This document shows, piece after piece, positions 28,841 to 36,574 of a DNA stretch of 64,000 bases. Position numbers and translations under genes: made by a program. Numbering within the stretch: position 1 is the stretch's first letter; each line of letters opens with the position of its first letter. Location: contig JBGAOY010000001.1 in the NCBI GenBank assembly GCA_044221555.1, positions 806,001 to 870,000 of the forward strand, given 5' to 3'. The notes under the pieces are model-generated. The model searched no databases, was not told the origin of the DNA, and saw nothing but the letters and a program-made list of their open reading frames with translations. This DNA comes from JAEUJM01 sp044221555 (GTDB lineage: Bacteria > Actinomycetota > Acidimicrobiia > Acidimicrobiales > DATDAH01).

Positions 28841-29716
28841 TCAGTTGCCGCGGCCGTCCATGAGGTCGCGGACCAGGTCGCGCACGGCGTCGCGCCAGTC
28901 CGGCAGCAGGGGGATGCCCTCTCGCCGGAGCGCGGCGTTCTCGAGCACCGAGTAGGCGGGCCGTCGGGCCGCCCGCGGCGGGTCGAGCTCGTCGGTCGCG
29001 ATGCCCTTCATGCGGGCCGGGTCGTAGCCCGCCGAGGCCATGGCGTGGCAGGCCAGCTCGTGCCAGGTGGCCTCGCCCTGGTTGGTGACGTGGAACACCC
29101 CCGGCAACCGCTCGGCGGAGAGTCGTACGAGCACCGGCGCGAGGTCCTCGGCCACGGTGGGGCTGCCCTTCTGGTCGTTCACGAAGGCCAGCTGCTGGTC
29201 GGGGTTGGCCGCCAGGCGCAGGATGGTCTTGATCGTGTTCGCCCCCAGCCGGCCCGCGAGCCAGGCCGTGCGCACCACCGTGAAGCCCTGGTCGACGACG
29301 GTCTCGCTGGCCAACTTCGAGGCGCCGTAGACCGAGAGCGGCCCGGCCTCGTCTGACTCCACGTAGGGCACGTCGTGGTCGCCGCTGAACACGTAGTCGC
29401 TGGAGATGGTGGTGAGGTGGGCACCGATGTCCGCGCAGGCGTCGGCCAGGGTGTGCACCGCGGCGTCGTTGGTGGCCCACGCGTTCTCCACGTCGACCTC
29501 GCACTGGTCCGCGTCGCGGATGGCCGCCAGGTTCAAGATGACCGCGGGGCGCAGCTCGCGCGCGGTCGCGAACACCAGGTCGCGATCACGTATGTCCATC
29601 TCGTCGATGTCGAGGGCGACCACGTCCCAGCCCTCGGCGGCGAAGGCGGGCCCGGCGGCCTGGGCCAACTGGCCCGCGCCCCCGGTGATGAGGACGCGGC
29701 GGGTCGTGGCGCTCAT
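28841..29716 (-). CDS. RmlD-like NAD(P)-dependent sugar-nucleotide reductase (second copy)
   Basis: The 291-aa short-chain reductase of the RmlD substrate-binding family has VLITGGAGQLAQAAG, ISSDYVFSGDHD and SVYGASKLASE (Tyr-x3-Lys). It is clearly related to the rmlD gene at 18785 but diverged, and it stands away from the rml operon. It may reduce another dTDP-4-keto sugar or be a redundant RmlD. Its ATG at 29716 overlaps the stop of the GT39-like gene upstream (ATGA), so the pair is coupled, suggesting the sugar is used by that membrane transferase or its pathway. Confidence 0.82.
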   Translation of the reverse strand: MSATTRRVLITGGAGQLAQAAGPAFAAEGWDVVALDIDEMDIRDRDLVFATARELRPAVILNLAAIRDADQCEVDVENAWATNDAAVHTLADACADIGAHLTTISSDYVFSGDHDVPYVESDEAGPLSVYGASKLASETVVDQGFTVVRTAWLAGRLGANTIKTILRLAANPDQQLAFVNDQKGSPTVAEDLAPVLVRLSAERLPGVFHVTNQGEATWHELACHAMASAGYDPARMKGIATDELDPPRAARRPAYSVLENAALRREGIPLLPDWRDAVRDLVRDLMDGRGN

Positions 29717-31089
29717 GCCACTCCTTCCAGGACCGGTGATCCCTCGCGGTCGGGATCGGTCGGCTCCCGCAACGATGCGATCACCGCGGCGGCGAACACC
29801 ACGAGGATCGGCATGACCGAATGGTGGTACCGGGTGAGGGCCAAGCCACCCCACACGGCCACGAGATAGGCCACGGCGGTGACCCACAGGGGCAGCGCCC
29901 GTCGGCACGCCCGCACGAAGCACAGCCCGCAGACGCCGAGGGCCACCACCGCCCAGTGCCAACTGTTGGCCAGGGTGAGGAAGATGCCGCGCACCCGCTC
30001 GTCGTTGTCGAACAACGAGCGGTTACCGAAGTCCTCCGCGTCACTCAGCGCTTCGCGGTCGTCAGCCATCGTGTCGTAGGTCTTCCAGAGAGTGAGCCGG
30101 ACCTCGTCGCGGGGGTGGCCGATCGCCCACTTGATCGCTCGAGTGGTCGTGTGCCGGTACCAGTGCGCTTCGTCCGCGTTCCCCTGATCGTAGGCCGAAC
30201 CGCCGAAGCAGTACCGCAGACCGGCGGGTGTGGGGTCGAAGCGACCGGTGGCGCCGTCGTGGTGCCCGGTGCACAAGAACGCGGCGTTGTTGGTGGAGAT
30301 CGGCACGGCCACCCCGATCTGCACGGCGTTGCGAATCGTCCACGGCACGACCAGCACGAGCGTGCCCAGCGCCACCCAGCCGGTGGCCCGCAGCGCACCC
30401 TTCCAGGAGCCGGCGGTGGCGCGGAGGGCCAACGCCGGTGCGAACACCAGCACCGCGCCGGGCGTGCGCACCAGGAGGGCCCAGCCGACGAACACACCGA
30501 GCAGCACCAGCGCCTTCGCGTGGCGCTCGCGCCCGCTGCGCACGAGCAGGGACGCGCCGAGCAGCAGCCCCGTGGTGAGGGCGGCGAACAGGGTCTCGGA
30601 CAGCACCACCGACGTGTAGTAGATGTGCCCCGGAGCCAGCGCCATGATCCAGGCCGCAGGGTTCCGCGCCGCCGGCCCGATCCAGATGCGGGCCAGCCAG
30701 GCGGTGAACACCACGGTGGCGGTGCCCAGCACCACGTTGGCCAGCGAGGCGGCGAAGTTCACGCTGATCCAGCCGGTGTGGCGGGCGACGAAGGCGAGCG
30801 GCGCCAGGAACAGCGGGTAGCCCGGGGGCAGGAACGCGGTCGGCTTCCCGTAGAGCTCGGGGGTGCCGAGTGCCGAGAACCGCTGCGCGTAGCTCAGGTA
30901 CTGCGCCGGGTCGGAGAGCGGGTCGGCGATGGGGCCGGTCGCCCAGATGACCCAGGCCAGGCGCAGGCCGAACGCCACGAGCACGGCCAGCGTGAAGCTC
31001 CGGGCCCGCCGGTCGTGCCAGATCCGGGTCGCCGTGCCCACCAGACGGTTGCGCAAGCGGATGATGCTATCCGTCGGCCCAGGGGCCAT
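29713..31089 (-). CDS. GT39/ArnT-like polyprenyl-phosphate glycosyltransferase, integral membrane
   Basis: The 458 aa have about ten membrane spans. After span one comes a periplasmic loop with DPLSDPAQYLSYAQRF, the acidic pair region typical of GT-C enzymes, then LPPGYPLFLAPLAF. A large soluble loop (about 275-365) contains NNAAFLCTG and RYCFGGSAYDQGN. GT39-type enzymes transfer sugars from polyprenyl phosphate to glycans, lipids or proteins outside the membrane. The gene at 48795 is a distant paralogue with the same loop arrangement. The ATG at 31089 lacks a good Shine-Dalgarno sequence. It is coupled downstream to the RmlD-like reductase. Confidence 0.75.
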   Translation of the reverse strand: MAPGPTDSIIRLRNRLVGTATRIWHDRRARSFTLAVLVAFGLRLAWVIWATGPIADPLSDPAQYLSYAQRFSALGTPELYGKPTAFLPPGYPLFLAPLAFVARHTGWISVNFAASLANVVLGTATVVFTAWLARIWIGPAARNPAAWIMALAPGHIYYTSVVLSETLFAALTTGLLLGASLLVRSGRERHAKALVLLGVFVGWALLVRTPGAVLVFAPALALRATAGSWKGALRATGWVALGTLVLVVPWTIRNAVQIGVAVPISTNNAAFLCTGHHDGATGRFDPTPAGLRYCFGGSAYDQGNADEAHWYRHTTTRAIKWAIGHPRDEVRLTLWKTYDTMADDREALSDAEDFGNRSLFDNDERVRGIFLTLANSWHWAVVALGVCGLCFVRACRRALPLWVTAVAYLVAVWGGLALTRYHHSVMPILVVFAAAVIASLREPTDPDREGSPVLEGVA

Positions 31090-31188
31090 CGCCCACCCGC
31101 ACCACCGACGGTCATCTCGACGTCATCACCGGCGCCACACAGGCGATCGCGGCACGCGTCGGGCGCCGTCGGCCCGCCCGCGGCGCAC

Positions 31189-32367
31189 TCAGGCGGTGGG
31201 CGCGACCACCCCGTGGGGCATGCACAGCTCGTCGTACTCCGCGATGACGATGTCGGCGGGGTCGAGCGAGCACGCCGGGCAGTTCGGGTCCCGGTTGACC
31301 TTGAAGGTGCGGAACGACTGCTCGAGCGAGTCGTAGGCCAGCAGCCGACCCGAGAGGCTGTCGCCCAGGTCGAGGATCACCTTGATGGCCTCGAGCGCCT
31401 GGATCGAGCCGATGATGCCCGGCAGGACCCCCAGCACACCGGCCTCGGCGCACGACGGGGCCAGGTCGGCCGGGGGCGGCTCGGGGATGAGGCACCGGTA
31501 GCACGGCCCGTCGTAGGGCTTGAAGACGGTGGCCTGCCCCTCGAAGCGGAAGATGGACCCGTGCACCACGACGGTGTCGGTCTTTAGGGCGGCGTCGTTG
31601 AGGAGGTAGCGGCTCGGGAAGTTGTCGGCCCCGTCGATGACCACGTCGTACTGGCTCAGGATCTCGACCACGTTGTCGGCGCTGAGCCGCAGGTCGTGGG
31701 TGACCACGTTCACGTCGGGGTTGATCGCCGTGAGGGTCTTCTTGGCCGAGTCGACCTTGCGGTCGCCGATCCGGTCCATGTTGTGGAGGATCTGGCGCTG
31801 CAGGTTGGACTCGTCGACCACGTCCATGTCGACGATGCCCAGCGTGCCCACGCCGGCGGCGGCCAGGTAGAGGGCGGCGGGCGAGCCGAGCCCACCGGCA
31901 CCCAGCAGCAGCACCTTGGCGTCGAGCAGCTTCAACTGGCCCTCGATGCCCACCTCGGGCAGCAGCAGGTGGCGCTGGTAGCGGTTGCGCTGCTCGGGGG
32001 TGAGGGTCTGGGGGGTGGACCAGTCGCGGCCCTCGTCCTTCCAGCGGTTGAACCCGCCCATGATGGAGACGACATCGGTGTAGCCGAGCTCGCCGAGCGT
32101 CTTGGCCGCGAACGCCGAGCGCACGCCGCCGGCGCACATGACCAGCAGCGGCGTGCTGCGGTCGGGCACCCGGCCCTCGATGTTGCTCTCGAGGTTGCCG
32201 CGGGGGATGTGCAGGGCGCCCGGCACCGCACCCTGCTCGTACTCGTCGGGCTCGCGCACGTCGAGGAGCACCGCACCGGGCCGGTTGCGGGCCTCGTCGG
32301 CGGCGGCGGTGTCGACCTCGCGGATCTGGGTCTTGGTGTGGTTCAGCAGGTCGCGGAAAGTGGCCAT
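31189..32367 (-). CDS. MoeB/ThiF-type adenylyltransferase with N-terminal rhodanese domain
   Basis: The protein activates the C-terminal Gly-Gly of a ubiquitin-like sulfur carrier (MoaD, ThiS or CysO-like) by adenylation, and the rhodanese part can load sulfur. An N-terminal rhodanese (about 1-115) carries the persulfide-forming C78 in VMCAGGVRS. The MoeB domain (about 130-390) has LLGAGGLGSPAALYLAAAG for ATP and two CxxC pairs (CYRC, CPAC) for zinc. In most MoeZ proteins the rhodanese is C-terminal, so the domain order is reversed here. A 5' leader with a TAGGCT box (32417-32422) and a 7-bp hairpin precedes the ATG at 32367. A role in molybdopterin, thiamine or cysteine synthesis cannot be chosen from context. 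Confidence 0.88.
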   Translation of the reverse strand: MATFRDLLNHTKTQIREVDTAAADEARNRPGAVLLDVREPDEYEQGAVPGALHIPRGNLESNIEGRVPDRSTPLLVMCAGGVRSAFAAKTLGELGYTDVVSIMGGFNRWKDEGRDWSTPQTLTPEQRNRYQRHLLLPEVGIEGQLKLLDAKVLLLGAGGLGSPAALYLAAAGVGTLGIVDMDVVDESNLQRQILHNMDRIGDRKVDSAKKTLTAINPDVNVVTHDLRLSADNVVEILSQYDVVIDGADNFPSRYLLNDAALKTDTVVVHGSIFRFEGQATVFKPYDGPCYRCLIPEPPPADLAPSCAEAGVLGVLPGIIGSIQALEAIKVILDLGDSLSGRLLAYDSLEQSFRTFKVNRDPNCPACSLDPADIVIAEYDELCMPHGVVAPTA

Positions 32368-32388
32368 GTGACTCTCTGGGTGAGCGGG

Positions 32389-32406
32389 AGCCGCCCCGTG
32401 GCGGCT
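32389..32406 (-). other. Hairpin in the 5' leader of the rhodanese-MoeB gene
   Basis: A 7-bp perfect stem with a 4-nt loop lies 21 nt upstream of the ATG at 32367, and downstream of the putative -10 TAGGCT at 32417-32422. It could affect translation. No known riboswitch is recognisable. Confidence 0.4.
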
Positions 32407-32452
32407 GATGCGGAAAAGCCTAGTGAAGTGGTCAACATTCGGGCCACCCCCG

Positions 32453-33268
32453 TCATTCCCGGGTGGCGGCCGTGCCCACCAGTCGGGGCAGGACCTCGCT
32501 GATCGACCCCCGCACCACCGCGTCGGCCAGGCCGTCGTACGGCGTGGCCTCGGCGTTGACGATCACCACCGAGGCGCCGGCCTGACTGGCCCCGGGGACC
32601 AACTGCGCGGCCGGCTGCACCGTGAGGGTGGACCCGACCGCGAGCAGCAGGTCGCACGCCTCGGCCGCCCGGAAGGCCCGGTCGAGGTCGGCCGCCACCA
32701 GGCTCTGGCCGAACGAGATCGTGGCCGACTTCAAGATGCCGCCGCACGACCGGCAGGCGGGATCGTCCTCTCCGGCAAGCACCCGCTCGAGGGCCCGTTC
32801 CATCGGTGCCACCTCAGCGCACGAGAGGCAGGTCACCTTGCGCATGGTGCCGTGGATCTCGACGACGAGCGCCGGGTCGGTGCCGGCCTGCTGGTGCAGT
32901 TCGTCGATGTTCTGGGTGACGAGGGTGTGCAGCTTGCCCTGTCGCTCGAGATCGACCAGGGCCCGGTGGCCGGCGTTCGGCCGTGCCCGCCAGGCCGGCG
33001 ACTCGAGCCGCGACCGCCAGGCCGCCCGCCGCACCGCAGGATCGGCCACGTAGTGCGACAGCGTCGCCGTCTTCTCGGCGGCCGGGTTCTTGGTCCACAC
33101 CCCGTTGGGCCCACGGAAGTCGGGGATGCCGCTGTCGGTGGAGATGCCGGCCCCGGTCAGCACCACCACCCGGCGGGCCCCGGCGATCAGCGCGCGGGCC
33201 CGACCCTCGTCGCTGTCCTGTTCGTCGCTGTCGTGCTCGTCGAGATCGCCCGCGTCCAGATCACCCAC
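32453..33268 (-). CDS. cobB: Sir2-family NAD-dependent protein deacylase
   Basis: Sirtuins remove acyl groups from lysines while consuming NAD. The 271 aa have an Asp/Glu-rich N-terminus (about 25 residues), the NAD loop TGAGIS (38-43), GIPDFRGPNG, TQNIDELH, the catalytic H139 in EIHGTMR, and a zinc site C147, C150, C172, C175. GTG at 33268 is chosen because TATCGT (33276-33281, minus strand) lies 7 nt upstream, giving a leaderless start. An in-frame GTG three codons earlier would sit on that box. It diverges from the 234-aa orphan gene. Cellular targets are unknown. Acetyl- or propionyl-CoA enzymes are common ones in related organisms. Confidence 0.9.
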   Translation of the reverse strand: MGDLDAGDLDEHDSDEQDSDEGRARALIAGARRVVVLTGAGISTDSGIPDFRGPNGVWTKNPAAEKTATLSHYVADPAVRRAAWRSRLESPAWRARPNAGHRALVDLERQGKLHTLVTQNIDELHQQAGTDPALVVEIHGTMRKVTCLSCAEVAPMERALERVLAGEDDPACRSCGGILKSATISFGQSLVAADLDRAFRAAEACDLLLAVGSTLTVQPAAQLVPGASQAGASVVIVNAEATPYDGLADAVVRGSISEVLPRLVGTAATRE

Positions 33269-33275
33269 AGGCGCC

Positions 33276-33281
33276 ACGATA
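33276..33281 (-). promoter_or_regulatory. -10 box TATCGT for a leaderless sirtuin mRNA
   Basis: TATCGT on the minus strand lies 7 nt before the GTG at 33268. It helps decide that start. Confidence 0.5.
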
Positions 33282-33307
33282 CACCACCTGCACACGGAAT
33301 AATGGGG

Positions 33308-33336
33308 TTGACGGAGAGTTATTGAAATGATGCAAT
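33308..33336 (+). promoter_or_regulatory. Sigma-70-like promoter, TTGACG-17-TGCAAT
   Basis: TTGACG (33308-33313) and TGCAAT (33331-33336) are 17 nt apart in an unusually AT-rich patch. This is among the best -35/-10 pairs in the window. It would give a 5' leader of about 40 nt before the ATG at 33386. Confidence 0.5.
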
Positions 33337-33385
33337 GCGTCGACCTTCCCCACCACACGCCGACCACGACCCCTGGGAACGACCG

Positions 33386-34090
33386 ATGAACCCCACCACC
33401 ATCCCCTCCGCCAACGACCTGGGTCCCGCCCTCCCCGCCGCCGAGCCCCCCGCCGTCACCCGCCTCGCGGTTCGGCCGTGGGTAGACCCCGTGGTCGACC
33501 ACGTCGGCCACGATCCCCGGTCGGCCTACGTCGAGCAATTCTGGCTCGCGACGCTCGGACCCAGCACCACCTGGCTCTTGCGGCGGCTGGTCGCCGGGCT
33601 GGACGAGGAGCCGGAGGGGTTCGAGATGGACCTTGCCGCCACAGCTCGCGCCCTCGGCCTCGGCACCCGCAGCGGCCGCAATTCGCCGTTCATGCGCGCG
33701 CTCGAGCGCAGCCGCCAGTTCAGCCTCACCCGCGACATGGGCGGCGGCCAACTGGCCGTCCGCCGCAAGCTGCCCCCGCTCAACCGCCACCAGGTGGCCC
33801 GACTGCCGCAGGCCCTTCAGGAGACCCACCGCGCCTGGCAGGAAGGCGCGCTGGCCCACCCGTCCGCCGACGAGCAGCGCCGCCGGGCTCGCCGGCTCGC
33901 CCTCAGCCTGTTCGAGCTGGGCGAGGACCGCGAGGCCGCCGAGCGCCAGCTCCACCACTGGCGCTTCCACCCCGCGATGGCCCACGACGCCGTGGCCTGG
34001 GCCTGGGACCGCCACCGCGTTGCGGCCAAGGCGGCCGCCCGCCAGCAGCTGGAGGCCTCGTTGTTGGCCGACGGCGGCGACGCCGCCTGA
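33386..34090 (+). CDS. Conserved-looking soluble protein of unknown function (234 aa)
   Basis: I do not recognise a named family. The core reads AYVEQFWLATLGPSTTWLLRRLV followed by LAATARALGLGTRSGRNSPF, then a basic, Arg-rich stretch and a C-terminal helix rich in Ala, Glu and Arg. The ALGLG-NSPF pattern and overall helicity suggest a small helical DNA- or RNA-binding protein, but no helix-turn-helix can be assigned with confidence. The ATG at 33386 has GGGAA 6 nt upstream. The ATG at 33335 would add 17 low-complexity residues and would overlap the proposed -10. It diverges from the sirtuin gene, sharing an intergenic region with good promoters. Confidence 0.6.
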   Translation: MNPTTIPSANDLGPALPAAEPPAVTRLAVRPWVDPVVDHVGHDPRSAYVEQFWLATLGPSTTWLLRRLVAGLDEEPEGFEMDLAATARALGLGTRSGRNSPFMRALERSRQFSLTRDMGGGQLAVRRKLPPLNRHQVARLPQALQETHRAWQEGALAHPSADEQRRRARRLALSLFELGEDREAAERQLHHWRFHPAMAHDAVAWAWDRHRVAAKAAARQQLEASLLADGGDAA

Positions 34091-34290
34091 CTCCCTGCCA
34101 CGCACCCCGACCCCACCCACCGTCCGGCCTGCCCCCAGGGTCTGGGTGCCGGCCGGTGGCGACCCGGCGCCGGGCGCGGCCACAGGCGTCGGCCTGCCGG
34201 TGACCGCGGAGGTGCCCGCTCGAAGGCCCCGCGCGCCGCCTCGGCGGAAGCGTCGGTGGTAGAACCTGACCGACGGCGGTGACCATCCTT

Positions 34291-34308
34291 GAGCGCCATG
34301 CGGCGCTC
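34291..34308. other. Hairpin in the 243-249-nt gap before the zinc-ribbon gene
   Basis: A perfect 7-bp stem with a 4-nt loop (GAGCGCC-ATGC-GGCGCTC) lies in the gap between 34091 and the zinc-ribbon gene. Nothing else recognisable is in this gap except a possible -35-like TTGACG at 34319. It could terminate the orphan gene or sit in the next gene's leader. Confidence 0.4.
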
Positions 34309-34339
34309 GCGTCGCCATTGACGGTTCGACGGAGTGTCG

Positions 34340-35530
34340 ATGACCCACTGCAACCAGGGCCACCCAGTCCCTCCCGGTGCGTCCTTCTGCCCCGCATGTG
34401 GTTCACCGACCGTCCTCGTGATCGAACTCGATGACGATCCACCGGTCACACCCGGGGGACCCGTCGGCGCGTCGTTCCCTGTGATGCACTGCAGCCGTGG
34501 ACACCTGGTGCCACCTGGCGCACCCTTCTGCCCCCAGTGCGCCTCGGGCACCGGTCCGCCGGGCGCTTCGGCGCCACCGAGTCAACACCCGCAGCCGCCG
34601 GGTCAACAACCGCAGGGCCAACAACCGCAGGGCCAACAACCGCAGGGCCAACAACCGCAGGGCCAACAACCACAGGGCCAACAACCCCCGACCCACCCCC
34701 GTCATCCACGGGCCACGCGCCCGCGCGGGCCGATCCGAGGGCCCGCCACCACCGTCACCAACATCGTGCGCGTCGTGACGGTCGTCAGCATCCTCGCGGT
34801 GGTCAGCGTGGGGGTGGTCGTCGCCGTCGATCGCCAGAGCGGCACCGGCGACGGCAGCGGCAGCGGCAGCGGCAGCGGCGACGGTGCCGCTGCCGGATCG
34901 GGGGTCGACGGCGCCGCGGCCGGGCCGGGCGGTCCCGAAGATGCGGACGGGGCGACGACCGATGATGCCGTCACGCTGATGATGACCGCGACCGATGTCG
35001 GGTTGTCGACCAGCGAGTGGTCACCGGAACAAGCCGGCGACGCCGCCTACGAATTCGTCTGCCATCGCGGCGACCNNNNNNNTGTCGGGTTGTCGACCAG
35101 CGAGTGGTCACCGGAACAAGCCGGCGACGCCGCCTACGAATTCGTCTGCCATCGCGGCGACCTGGCCCAGAGCGCCGAAGCTGCCACCGCGATCGCCGGC
35201 CCAGACTCGCAGCTGGTGTCCGCAGCGCTCGCCGGCAGTACAGGTGCCGGTGAGATCCAGGAGGTCCTCGCGGTCTTCGGGTCGGAGGATGCGGCTCGGG
35301 ATGCCGTCGACGCCGTCATGGAGTCGCGCAGCGGCTGCGAAGGATTCGAGGCCGCTGGCTCGATAGATGTCGAGGTGGGTGATGCAGCGCTGTTCCTGGA
35401 CACCACCAGCGACGAGATCGACCACATCGTGGGTCGCGTCGGACGTGTGGTGTGGGACGTCGCGTTCTACGGTCCGTACGAGGCCGATCAGCTCGCCTCC
35501 ACCGCTTCGCAACGCGCTGCTGGCAGCTAA
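34340..35530 (+). CDS. Double zinc-ribbon, Gln-repeat, single-span membrane protein (contains assembly gap)
   Basis: Two zinc ribbons (HCNQGHPVPPGASFCPACG and HCSRGHLVPPGAPFCPQC) are followed by a GQQPQ tandem-repeat linker, one membrane span (about residues 148-168) and a Gly/Ser-rich linker. The extracytoplasmic domain of about 130 residues contains VFGSEDAARDAVDAVMESRSGCEGF, like PknH-type or lipoprotein sensor domains. The ATG at 34340 has GGAG 5 nt upstream. Seven Ns lie inside, flanked by an exact 80-nt duplication. Removing 87 nt keeps the frame and gives about 367 aa, which is probably the true protein. The function is unknown. The layout suggests a membrane protein with a cytoplasmic zinc-ribbon head. 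Confidence 0.6.
   Translation: MTHCNQGHPVPPGASFCPACGSPTVLVIELDDDPPVTPGGPVGASFPVMHCSRGHLVPPGAPFCPQCASGTGPPGASAPPSQHPQPPGQQPQGQQPQGQQPQGQQPQGQQPQGQQPPTHPRHPRATRPRGPIRGPATTVTNIVRVVTVVSILAVVSVGVVVAVDRQSGTGDGSGSGSGSGDGAAAGSGVDGAAAGPGGPEDADGATTDDAVTLMMTATDVGLSTSEWSPEQAGDAAYEFVCHRGDXXXVGLSTSEWSPEQAGDAAYEFVCHRGDLAQSAEAATAIAGPDSQLVSAALAGSTGAGEIQEVLAVFGSEDAARDAVDAVMESRSGCEGFEAAGSIDVEVGDAALFLDTTSDEIDHIVGRVGRVVWDVAFYGPYEADQLASTASQRAAGS
34601..34690 (+). repeat. 15-nt tandem repeat encoding GQQPQ
   Basis: Six consecutive 15-nt units, the first and last slightly diverged, encode a Gln/Pro-rich linker between the zinc ribbons and the membrane span. It is a slippage-prone minisatellite, not a CRISPR array, because there are no spacers. 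Confidence 0.9.
34996..35162. other. Scaffold gap (7 N) with identical 80-nt flanks
   Basis: Bases 34996-35075 are repeated exactly at 35083-35162 around Ns at 35076-35082. This is the signature of two contig ends that overlap but were joined by a nominal gap, rather than a biological duplication. Confidence 0.9.
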
Positions 35531-35548
35531 GAAGACCGGCTGCGCCGA

Positions 35549-36574
35549 CTACCGGTGCAGCAGTGCCCTGAGCCGTGACCGCAGGCCACGCGCGCGACGC
35601 ACGCCCTCGTCCGAGGCTTCGGTCGTGGCCTCAGGAGCGATGTGGACGTCTCCGGTCGGCTCCGGCTCGCCGGGCCGGTACTCGCGTGGCACCCAGGCGG
35701 TCACCTCGCCGGTGGGCACGGGCAGGTCGTCGGCGCCGATGGCCCGGGCCACCTCCTCGGGGGTGGCGCTGACCCGCTCCTCCCAGTACTCCCGCAGCAG
35801 CTCGTAGCCCTCGGGCATGCCCTGCTCGACCGCGGTCGGGTGGTAGTCCACGTAGAACTGCTCGTCGACCGCGTAGACGAGGCGGCGGTTCAGGCCGTCG
35901 GCCACCACGTGCACCAACTGCTCACCGGCGGGCACGACCGCGGCGGCGATGGCCGGGCGCACCCGGTCGGAGCGGTTGGGCGGCGAGTAGTGCAGCGTCT
36001 TGCTGTCGTAGATCAGCGCCGAGCCGGCGGGCACCGACACCGGCACGCCGTGGTCGATGAAGTACTGGTAGTAGGGCTCGAACCAGTTGGGCACGTTGGT
36101 GCCGCTGGCCACCGGCAGGATGGTGTGGCTGCCCGGCACCACGCACAGGTAGCCGTTGTCGAGCTCGGGGCTGGTGTCGACCAACGGCACCCAGACGGTG
36201 CAGGCGCGCGACCGGCTCTCGTCGACGTAGGTGCGGTCGTCGTGCAGGCCCATCTCGCTGTGGGGGCCCGCGGGCTTGATCACGAACGTCCAGAACACCG
36301 CCTCGTGGTCGACGAAGTGGCGGGGCACGACACGGTCGAACACCGGCTGCAGCAACCGGGCCACACCGTCCATCACCCGCCGGTCGTCACGGGTGAAGTC
36401 GAAGGCGATCACCGACTCGTCCGGCTCCGGCACCAGTGCCGCGTAGCCCTCGAGCAGTCCCTGCACCTCCTCGTCGGTGAGGAAGGGGACCACCGTGTAG
36501 CCGAGGCTCTCGAATTCGGCCTGCCGCTCCGGGTCGAGGAGGATGCCCGCCGGCTCAGTCGGCAGGGGTGTCAT
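35549..36574 (-). CDS. PhyH-family Fe(II)/2-oxoglutarate dioxygenase (341 aa)
   Basis: Phytanoyl-CoA-dioxygenase-like enzymes hydroxylate or otherwise oxidise small molecules, lipids or sugars. After RQAEFESLGYTVV, the double-stranded beta helix carries H111-x-D113 (GLHDDRTYV) and H195 (KTLHYSPPN) as iron ligands, and R206 as the likely 2-oxoglutarate anchor. The C-terminus ends in a basic helix RGLRSRLRALLHR, which may touch membranes. The ATG overlaps the 3' end of the 996-aa radical SAM gene by 20 nt, so both are on one message. The substrate is unknown. Paralogues lie at 42897 and 53705. Confidence 0.87.
   Translation of the reverse strand: MTPLPTEPAGILLDPERQAEFESLGYTVVPFLTDEEVQGLLEGYAALVPEPDESVIAFDFTRDDRRVMDGVARLLQPVFDRVVPRHFVDHEAVFWTFVIKPAGPHSEMGLHDDRTYVDESRSRACTVWVPLVDTSPELDNGYLCVVPGSHTILPVASGTNVPNWFEPYYQYFIDHGVPVSVPAGSALIYDSKTLHYSPPNRSDRVRPAIAAAVVPAGEQLVHVVADGLNRRLVYAVDEQFYVDYHPTAVEQGMPEGYELLREYWEERVSATPEEVARAIGADDLPVPTGEVTAWVPREYRPGEPEPTGDVHIAPEATTEASDEGVRRARGLRSRLRALLHR

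Noticed and set aside
34601..34690. CRISPR-like array
   Set aside because: The units are directly adjacent 15-mers without spacers and encode GQQPQ in a coding frame.
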